DNA of 64,000 nt from assembly GCF_020535545.1 (NCBI RefSeq), contig NZ_CP084752.1, positions 2,879,501 to 2,943,500 on the forward strand, given 5' to 3'. Shown here in pieces: positions 56,327 through 64,000 of this stretch. Every line of letters begins with the position of its first letter. Position 1 is the stretch's first letter. A program made the position numbers and the translations under genes. The notes below the pieces were generated by a model. It made no database searches and was not told the origin of the DNA. It was given only the letters and a program-made list of their open reading frames with translations. This DNA is from Roseateles sp. XES5 (GTDB taxonomy: Bacteria; Pseudomonadota; Alphaproteobacteria; Rhizobiales; Rhizobiaceae).

Positions 56327-57055
56327 ATGGCCCAGAACATCTACGACCAGCCCGCCTTCTTCGAGGGGTACAGCAGCCTTCCCCGTTCGGTGCACGGGCT
56401 TGCGGGCGCGGCGGAATGGGAATCGGTGCGTGCGCTGCTGCCCGCTCTCGCCGGCAAGCGCGTCGTCGATCTCGGCTGCGGTTTCGGCTGGTTCGCTCGC
56501 TATGCGGCGGAGGAGGGCGCTAGCAGCGTGCTTGCCCTCGACCTCTCGGAAAACATGATCGCCCGCGCGAGGGCCGAGACGGCATCGGCCGCCGTGCGTT
56601 ACGAAATCGCCGATCTCGACGGCCTGGAATTGCCGGCCGGCGCGTTCGATTTCGCCTATTCCTCGCTCGCCTTCCACTATGTCGCTGATTTCGAGCGGCT
56701 GGTGCGCACCATCCATGCGGCGCTCGTGCCTGATGCCGCCTTCGTCTTCACGATCGAACATCCGCTCTATATGGCGCCCTCCGCGCCCGACTGGGCGCAG
56801 ATCGGCGGCCGGACCGTCTGGCCGGTCGACGGCTATCTGATCGAGGGGCCGCGCACCACCGACTGGCTCGCCAAGGGGGTCGTCAAGCACCACCGCACGC
56901 TGGGCACGACGCTGAACACGCTGATCGCCGCCGGCTTTACCATCCGTCATGTCGAGGAATGGCGGCCGAGCGAGGCGCAGCTTGCGGCGCATCCGGAATG
57001 GCAGGTGGAGCTCAACCGGCCGATGTTCCTGCTGATCGCCTGCGATCGTTCCTGA
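56327..57055 (+). CDS. Class I SAM-dependent methyltransferase
   Basis: 242 residues from ATG 56327. Motif I VVDLGCGFGWFARYAAEEGA, motif II LALDLSENMIARAR, then FDFAYSSLAFHYVADFERLVRTIHAALVPDAAFVFTIEHP; the C-terminal region (GTTLNTLIAAGFTIRHVEEWRPSEAQ) is typical of small-molecule methyltransferases of the UbiE/Methyltransf_11 type. The substrate is unknown. Confidence 0.88.
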   Translation: MAQNIYDQPAFFEGYSSLPRSVHGLAGAAEWESVRALLPALAGKRVVDLGCGFGWFARYAAEEGASSVLALDLSENMIARARAETASAAVRYEIADLDGLELPAGAFDFAYSSLAFHYVADFERLVRTIHAALVPDAAFVFTIEHPLYMAPSAPDWAQIGGRTVWPVDGYLIEGPRTTDWLAKGVVKHHRTLGTTLNTLIAAGFTIRHVEEWRPSEAQLAAHPEWQVELNRPMFLLIACDRS

Positions 57056-57176
57056 AAAGCGTGCGGCGGCCTTTTATGCAGGCCGCTGCTGCGCTAGAAC
57101 TCGTCTTCGTGGAGCCAATTCGCCGGCATCACGATCAAAAAGAACAGCCGGCGTCATCGGAAGGGGAACCGAGCCC

Positions 57177-57633
57177 ATGGACCGACCGAAACTGCCGCTC
57201 GATGGCGCCTGCCGTTGCGGGCGGGTGAAAATCCGCATCAGCGCGCCACCGATGATCACCATGGCCTGCCATTGCACCGGCTGCCAGCGCATGTCGGGCA
57301 GCGCCTATTCCCTGAGCGCCGCGATCCCCACGAAAGGCTTCGCCGTCGTGGAAGGCGAACTCGGTGGTCGCCGGAGCAAGCACCGAGGCGGGACACCATT
57401 TCTGCCCGGACTGCATGACGTGGATGTTCACCCGGCCCGCCGGGCTCGATTTCTTCGTCAACATTCGTCCCACCATGCTCGACGATGTCAGCTGGTACAG
57501 CCCTTTCATCGAGACCTATACCAGCGAGAAGCTTGGCTGGGTGACGACGCCGGCCGTGCACAGCTACGAACGATTCCCGGCGATGAAGGATTTCGAACCG
57601 CTGCTCGCCGCCTATGCGGCCAGCGCCACTTGA
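57177..57633 (+). pseudogene. GFA-family protein gene with a frameshift
   Basis: The first frame encodes DGACRCGRVKIRISAPPMITMACHCTGCQRMSGSAYSLS and runs to about 57353 (VVEGE). The family sequence then continues in the next frame as SVVAGASTEAGHHFCPDCMTWMFTRPAGLDFFVNIRP to LLAAYAASAT. One extra base (or a two-base loss) near 57354-57360 explains this. All zinc cysteines (CRCG, CHCTGC, CPDC) are present across the two parts, so the break is recent or a sequencing error. GFA proteins are glutathione-dependent formaldehyde-activating enzyme-like. Confidence 0.75.
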
Positions 57634-57656
57634 ACCCGCCGCCTGAACCCGCCGCC
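57631..57656 (+). repeat. Short 13-bp tandem repeat
   Basis: TGAACCCGCCGCC occurs twice in tandem (57631-57643, 57644-57656), followed by a partial third copy TGAACC. The first repeat begins with the GFA stop codon. It fills most of the 60-base gap before kbl. Confidence 0.7.
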
Positions 57657-57695
57657 TGAACCGTCCCCCTGTCTCAAAGCCGTGAGTGCGTGCCC

Positions 57696-58889
57696 ATGAC
57701 CTCCGCCTTCATCGCCCACCTTCAATCGGAAATCGCCGGCCTCAAGTCGGCCGGCCTCTACAAGTCCGAACGCGTCATCACCTCCAAGCAGGCGGGCGAG
57801 ATCGCCGTTGCCTCGGGTGAACGCGTGCTGAACTTCTGCGCCAACAACTATCTTGGCCTTGCCGACAACGAGGAGCTGGCGGAAGCCGGCCGGAAGGCGC
57901 TCGACCGCTACGGCTACGGCATGGCGTCCGTGCGCTTCATCTGCGGCACGCAGGACATCCACAAGACCCTGGAGCAGCGCATCGCCCGCTTCCTGGGCAC
58001 CGAAGACACCATCCTCTACGCCGCGGCCTTTGATGCCAACGGCGGCCTCTTCGAACCCCTGCTCACCGAGCAGGACGCCATCATCAGCGACGAGCTGAAC
58101 CACGCCTCCATCATCGACGGCATCCGCCTGTGCAAGGCCAAGCGCTTCCGCTACAAGCACAACGACCTGGCCGATCTGGAAGTGCAGCTGCAGGCCGCCC
58201 AGGCCGCGGGCGCGCGCTTCATCCTGGTCTTCACCGACGGCGTCTTCTCCATGGACGGCACCATCGCCCAACTGGACAAGATCCGCGAGATCACGAACCG
58301 CTACGGCGCCCTGCTGGGCATCGACGAGTGCCATGCCAGCGGCTTCCTGGGCAGCACCGGCCGCGGCACGCATGAGCACCGCGGCGTGTTTGGCCAGGTC
58401 GACATCATCACCGGCACCCTGGGCAAGGCCCTGGGTGGCGCCTCGGGCGGTTTCACCACCGGCCGCAAGGAAGTGATCGAGCTGCTGCGTCAGCGCTCGC
58501 GCCCCTATCTCTTCTCCAACACGCTGGCTCCGGTCATCGCAGCCGCTTCGCTGAAGGTCTTCGACCTGATCGACAACGGCGACGCGCTTCGTCAGCGGCT
58601 TTATGCCAATGCCGATCTCTTCCGCGCGGAGATGACGAAGCTCGGCTTCACGCTGGCGGGCGAGGGGCATCCGATCATCCCCGTCATGCTCGGCGATGCG
58701 AGCCTGGCGCAGGAAATGGCGAGCCGCATGCTGGCCAGGGGCGTCTATGTCATCGGCTTCTCCTTCCCCGTCGTGCCGCGCGGGCAGGCGCGCATCCGCA
58801 CCCAGATGTCGGCCGCCCATAGCGAGGCGGATGTTCGCAAGGCGATTCAAGTCTTCGCCGAAGTCGGACGTGAACTGGGCGTCATTTAA
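57696..58889 (+). CDS. kbl: 2-amino-3-ketobutyrate CoA ligase (glycine C-acetyltransferase)
   Basis: 397 residues from ATG 57696. A fold-type I PLP enzyme of the alpha-oxoamine synthase family that splits 2-amino-3-ketobutyrate with CoA into glycine and acetyl-CoA. Motifs: NFCANNYLGLADN, GYGMASVRFICGTQDIHKTLE, DGVFSMDG, IDECHASGFLG and the PLP lysine in ITGTLGKALGGASGG (K244). It pairs with tdh 33 bases downstream to form the threonine-to-glycine pathway. Residues about 89-270 show CTG-dominated codon usage unlike both ends of the gene (see findings). Confidence 0.95.
   Translation: MTSAFIAHLQSEIAGLKSAGLYKSERVITSKQAGEIAVASGERVLNFCANNYLGLADNEELAEAGRKALDRYGYGMASVRFICGTQDIHKTLEQRIARFLGTEDTILYAAAFDANGGLFEPLLTEQDAIISDELNHASIIDGIRLCKAKRFRYKHNDLADLEVQLQAAQAAGARFILVFTDGVFSMDGTIAQLDKIREITNRYGALLGIDECHASGFLGSTGRGTHEHRGVFGQVDIITGTLGKALGGASGGFTTGRKEVIELLRQRSRPYLFSNTLAPVIAAASLKVFDLIDNGDALRQRLYANADLFRAEMTKLGFTLAGEGHPIIPVMLGDASLAQEMASRMLARGVYVIGFSFPVVPRGQARIRTQMSAAHSEADVRKAIQVFAEVGRELGVI
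57961..58500 (+). other. Foreign-looking tract inside kbl
   Basis: Leucine codons in the tract: 17 CTG, 3 CTC, 0 CTT. In the two flanks of the same gene: 9 CTG, 7 CTC, 5 CTT. Boundaries are approximate; the reading frame is uninterrupted. Confidence 0.55.
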
Positions 58890-58922
58890 AGAGTCTTCTG
58901 AATCCCTTGTGGAGATTTCGTC

Positions 58923-59960
58923 ATGTCGAACATGATGCGTGCGCTGGTTAAAGCGAAACCTGAAGTCGGCCTCTGGATGGAGACTGTGCCGGTGCCGGAG
59001 GTCGGGCCGAACGACGTGCTCATCCGGGTCAGGAAGTCGGCCATCTGCGGCACGGACGTGCATATCTGGAACTGGGACCAGTGGGCCCAGAAGACCATTC
59101 CGGTGCCGATGGTCGTCGGTCACGAATTCGTCGGCGAGATCGCCGAGGTGGGTTCGTCCGTCACCAAGTACCATGTCGGCGAGCGCGTTTCGGGCGAGGG
59201 GCATATCGTCTGCGGCAAGTGCCGCAACTGCCGCGCCGGGCGCGGGCATCTGTGCCACTACACCAAGGGCGTCGGCGTCAACCGGCCGGGCTCCTTCGGC
59301 GAATTCGTTTGCATTCCCGAGCACAATGTCGTGCCGATCCCGCACGACGTGCCAGACGAGGTGGCGGCGATCTTCGACCCCTTCGGCAACGCCGTACACA
59401 CGGCGCTCTCCTTCGATCTCGTCGGCGAGGACGTGCTCGTTACCGGCGCAGGACCGATCGGCATCATGGGCGCGATGGTGGCCAAGCGCTCCGGCGCGCG
59501 CAAGGTGGTCATCACCGACATCAACCCCGTCCGCCTCGACCTCGCCCGCAAGGTCGGGATCGACCATGTGGTCGATGCCTCCAGGCAGGACCTGAAGGAC
59601 GTCATGAACGAGATCGGCATGACGGAAGGCTTCGACGTCGGCCTCGAAATGTCCGGCGCGCCGCCGGCCTTCCGCTCGATGATCGACACGATGAACAACG
59701 GCGGCAAGATCGCCATCCTCGGCATCGCGCCCGACGGCTTCGGCATCGACTGGAACAAGGTGATCTTCAAGATGCTGACGCTGAAGGGCATCTATGGGCG
59801 CGAGATGTTCGAGACCTGGTACAAGATGATCGCCTTCGTGCAGGGCGGGCTCGACCTTGCGCCGATCATCACCCACCGCATCAAGATCGACGAATTCCGG
59901 GACGGCTTCGAGGCGATGCGCTCGGGCAATTCCGGCAAGGTCGTCATGGACTGGTACTGA
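58923..59960 (+). CDS. tdh: L-threonine 3-dehydrogenase
   Basis: A 345-residue zinc-dependent medium-chain dehydrogenase that oxidises threonine to 2-amino-3-ketobutyrate. Catalytic zinc residues in [15 protein letters not shown] and [12 protein letters not shown]; the structural zinc cysteines in [17 protein letters not shown]; the NAD-binding [14 protein letters not shown]. Length matches the family. It is cotranscribed with kbl. Codon usage is the mixed native type throughout, in contrast to kbl. Confidence 0.96.
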   Translation: MSNMMRALVKAKPEVGLWMETVPVPEVGPNDVLIRVRKSAICGTDVHIWNWDQWAQKTIPVPMVVGHEFVGEIAEVGSSVTKYHVGERVSGEGHIVCGKCRNCRAGRGHLCHYTKGVGVNRPGSFGEFVCIPEHNVVPIPHDVPDEVAAIFDPFGNAVHTALSFDLVGEDVLVTGAGPIGIMGAMVAKRSGARKVVITDINPVRLDLARKVGIDHVVDASRQDLKDVMNEIGMTEGFDVGLEMSGAPPAFRSMIDTMNNGGKIAILGIAPDGFGIDWNKVIFKMLTLKGIYGREMFETWYKMIAFVQGGLDLAPIITHRIKIDEFRDGFEAMRSGNSGKVVMDWY

Positions 59961-59974
59961 GAGGAGTTGCGAGG

Positions 59975-60322
59975 ATGAAATACGAAGGAAGCTGTCATTG
60001 CGGGAATGTCGCCTTCGAGGTGGAAGGCGAATTCGATAGCGGGCTCGACTGCAATTGCTCCATGTGCCGCCGGCGCGGCGGCCTGCTCGCCTTCGTGCCC
60101 GCGGAAAACCTGCGGCTGACGACGCCGAAGGAGAACGTGTCGACCTACACGTTCAACCGTCACGTCATCCAGCATCATTTCTGCGCCAATTGCGGCATCG
60201 CGCCCTATGGCGAGGGAAGTGATCCGAAGGGGAACAGGATGGCGGCGGTGAACCTGCGTTGCATCCCGGCCATCGACCTCGAAACATTGACGATCAACAA
60301 GGTGGACGGGCGTTCCTTCTGA
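59975..60322 (+). CDS. GFA-family (glutathione-dependent formaldehyde-activating enzyme-like) protein
   Basis: A 115-residue zinc-binding protein with the family cysteines in GSCHCGNVAFEVEG, CNCSMCRRRGG and HHFCANCGIAPYGEG. It begins 15 bases after tdh with GAGGAGTTGCGAGG upstream, so it likely belongs to the kbl-tdh operon. The true reaction of small GFA proteins is mostly unknown. A second, frameshifted GFA gene lies on the other side of kbl. Confidence 0.9.
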   Translation: MKYEGSCHCGNVAFEVEGEFDSGLDCNCSMCRRRGGLLAFVPAENLRLTTPKENVSTYTFNRHVIQHHFCANCGIAPYGEGSDPKGNRMAAVNLRCIPAIDLETLTINKVDGRSF

Positions 60323-60727
60323 GCCCATGCGATTCGGTTCGCGCGGGCTGGGCGGCGGCTCTTGTCTTTCCGGGATTTGCGCCTACATGATGGCTCAATC
60401 GCCCGGATCCGCCGACAGCCCTGTCCGCGAAGCCGAATCGTAGTCTTTTGCGGCTTTTTTGCCGGAAAAGCTTGACGGAACCGAAAATTCTGGGAATCAC
60501 CATTGTTGGCTGTGAAGGAATGGGTACGGCGGATCGGGAAGTCATGTCAATTGTGTTGCCTCGGCAACATATCCACTGTCCCATGGGCCGGGCGGTGGTT
60601 AATCAGGATTTAATTGTCAATCCGTTAGGTCAGGGACGCTGATAAGCGATTGCGCATGCCGAAGGGCTGTCGGCGGCGGAATCCCTAACCGCTTGAAAAC
60701 TGGATGCTCAGGAAAGCGACGAAATAA
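60323..60727 (+). promoter_or_regulatory. rpoD upstream region containing a perfect CtrA box
   Basis: About 400 non-coding bases. A full CtrA consensus, TTAA (60599-60602) - 7 bases - TTAA (60610-60613), lies 115 bases before the rpoD start. TTGTCA follows immediately at 60614, so CtrA binding could affect a promoter there; no clear -10 was found. A TTGACG at 60472-60477 is another weak -35 candidate. Confidence 0.55.
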
Positions 60728-62782
<2,055 letters not shown>

Positions 62783-62829
62783 GCAGGTTGCGTTCGAGCC
62801 TCGCTCGCTGAGATCGCGAAGACATCCTC

Positions 62830-62862
62830 AAAGCCCCGCTATCGGCGGGGCTTTCTGTTTTG
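62830..62862 (+). terminator. Terminator of rpoD
   Basis: AAAGCCCCGC and GCGGGGCTTT (10 bp) around a short loop, then CTGTTTT. The remaining interval to 63028 shows no gene. Confidence 0.85.
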
Positions 62863-63028
62863 GGCGATGGATACAGCGTTGAGGCTCAGTCGGGCAGGCT
62901 ATTAACCAGCCTCGATGAAGGGCCGTGTCAGACGTGGATGCCGAGGAGGGGGAGCCGAATGCAACGGGCGATGTCGCAAAGTGCCGGGATCGAGGTCGCC
63001 GCCCTTGCACGGGCGGCGGCCCTGAGAG

Positions 63029-63601
63029 TTACCAGCTGCCGCAGGTCTTCAACTGGTGCGAATATTTCGCGGCCATGTTCGCCGCCCGCTTCGCGCCGGC
63101 CTTGGCCGTCGAACTCCAGTTGCCGCGCTGGTAGCCGGCATGTCCATGGTAATAAGCGATGTAGAGCCGGTAGGTGTCGTTGAGCGCGATGCCGTTCGTG
63201 CGGTTGCTCTGGCTGTGGTACCAGGCGATGAAGCGGATGGCGTCGGTGAAATCCGTGCGCTTGGCCGCCCAGCGGCCCGTTTCGCGCTTGTAGCGTTTCC
63301 AGGTGCCGTCGAGTGCCTGCGAGAAGCCGAGCGCCGTCGATTGGCGCTTCCACGGAATGAAGCCGAGCAGATAGGTGCGCGGCGGGCGCGCATTATGGCG
63401 GAAGCCCGATTCCGTATAGATGGTCGCCATCAGCACGGGGACGGGCACGCCGTATTCGCGCTCGGCGCTATAGGCGGCACGCCGCCAGTTGTCGAAGAAG
63501 CCGTCGCGCTGCTCGAAGATGGCACAGGCATTCTGCGTCTGTCGCGGAACGGACGCACAGCCGGCGAGCAGCAGGAGGACGACGATCAATACGCAACGCA
63601 T
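63029..63601 (-). CDS. Lytic transglycosylase-like lipoprotein
   Basis: A 190-residue protein with a lipoprotein signal (VLIVVLLLLAGCAS; lipobox LAGC). The SLT-like lysozyme fold is indicated by the catalytic glutamate in VLMATIYTESGFRHNARPP, LGFSQALDGTWKRYK and the conserved IAWYHSQSNRTNGIALNDTYRLYIAYYHGHAGYQRG. It would be anchored to the outer membrane and cleave peptidoglycan glycan strands. It converges on rpoD and is probably monocistronic. Confidence 0.88.
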   Translation of the reverse strand: MRCVLIVVLLLLAGCASVPRQTQNACAIFEQRDGFFDNWRRAAYSAEREYGVPVPVLMATIYTESGFRHNARPPRTYLLGFIPWKRQSTALGFSQALDGTWKRYKRETGRWAAKRTDFTDAIRFIAWYHSQSNRTNGIALNDTYRLYIAYYHGHAGYQRGNWSSTAKAGAKRAANMAAKYSHQLKTCGSW

Positions 63602-63903
63602 CGCTGATCCTCAAAATTTCCGGATATTTATAAAGTGTAAATCTTAACAATCCGTTTTGATTCAATTGCTCTTTAGTGCGTCCCATTCACGGTTGTGATC
63701 CGCCTATCAGATATGCAAATGCATTATTTTGTTGCGCTTTTTGGCCTTCCGGCCTAATCAATCCACAGCACGCCGGCCCTTCGCGCACGATTGTTCCGGA
63801 CCGTGGAAGTCCCGTCCCGTTATCGGATTTCGGCCCGCGCCGTCCGGACGCATGACGGTTTGCGACCGGGCCCTCCCCAAGGCCCCAGTTCAGGAGAAAG
63901 AAC
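63602..63903. other. AT-rich non-coding region before the binding-protein gene
   Basis: About 300 bases, notably AT-rich from 63610 to 63740. It should hold divergent promoters for the lipoprotein and the binding-protein gene. A short GGCC-TTCC-GGCC hairpin lies near 63741-63752. No specific operator was identified. Confidence 0.45.
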
Positions 63904-64000
63904 CATGAAGAAGCAGATTTTTGCCGGAGCGTTTCTCGCCGCTTCCGTCGCCTTCGCGCCGCTTGCCCATGCCGATATCGTCATCGGCCTCATCGCTCCG
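63904..64000 (+). CDS. Periplasmic branched-chain amino acid-type binding protein (5' end only)
   Basis: The first 32 residues are visible; the gene continues past the window. AGGAGAAAGA precedes ATG. The signal peptide KKQIFAGAFLAASVAFAPLAHA is followed by DIVIGLIAP, the usual mature start of Leu/Ile/Val-type (LivJ/LivK) ABC-transporter binding proteins. Ligand unknown. Confidence 0.75.

Noticed and set aside
57631..57665. Leader peptide or riboswitch before kbl
   Set aside because: The gap is only about 60 bases and mostly a 13-bp tandem repeat, too short for a glycine or other aptamer.

Overview
The window is about 64 kb of GC-rich (roughly 60%+) chromosomal DNA from an alphaproteobacterium of the Rhizobiaceae (Rhizobium, Agrobacterium, Ensifer or Shinella type; the genus cannot be fixed from sequence reading alone). 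Three things point there: the gene order arsR - two AbcR small RNAs - lsrB - trxB - lrp - LPS glycosyltransferases - lpsB - greA, which matches the Sinorhizobium meliloti lsrB/lpsB neighbourhood; BA14K-type and other rhizobial small proteins; and mosaic intergenic repeats of the rhizobial type. No rRNA, tRNA, CRISPR array or prophage was seen. One complete IS5-family insertion sequence is present.

Layout. 1-6.6 kb: a PetR-like response regulator (cut by the window edge) and PetP-like MarR regulator, ilvE, a TetR/YciI pair, hppD divergent from an Lrp/AsnC regulator, and a metallo-hydrolase. 6.6-16 kb: a BA14K protein, a cold-shock protein, a DMT exporter, a soluble aldose dehydrogenase, a degenerate EAL protein, aspartate aminotransferase, a calcium/cation antiporter, and an old-yellow-enzyme/ArsR operon. 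16-25.6 kb: AbcR sRNAs, lsrB, trxB, lrp, the IS, the LPS-core operon greA-lpsB-GT2-GT25, and a three-gene operon preceded by an EcfG-type general-stress promoter. 25.7-45 kb: carB, an orphan methyltransferase, a class D beta-lactamase divergent from an AmpR-like regulator, a LytTR/DUF2306 pair, a zinc metallopeptidase, two drug exporters (MFS, MATE), icd, trmJ-murI, a HerA-like ATPase and rpsD. 45-64 kb: glsA, ttcA, an inositol-phosphatase-like enzyme, carA, a GatB/YqeY protein, dnaG, about 8 kb of accessory enzymes including recQ and kbl-tdh, then rpoD, a lytic transglycosylase-like lipoprotein, and the start of a periplasmic binding-protein gene.

Two themes stand out. First, regulation can be read directly: three GGAAC-N16/17-CGTT promoters (EcfG type), two perfect TTAA-N7-TTAA CtrA boxes (upstream of the EAL gene and of rpoD), and autoregulatory-looking palindromes beside the MarR, TetR and Lrp genes. 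Second, three conserved housekeeping or metabolic genes (carB, kbl, rpoD) carry internal tracts with almost exclusive CTG leucine codons. In rpoD and carB the encoded residues also resemble beta/gamma- rather than alphaproteobacterial homologues. Either these genes are true recombinational mosaics, or the consensus was contaminated by another organism at conserved positions. This should be settled before the genes are used for phylogeny. I saw no convincing wholly new multi-gene system; the best candidates for further work are the chimeric rpoD, the AmpR/class D beta-lactamase pair and the EcfG-controlled operon with two uncharacterised proteins.
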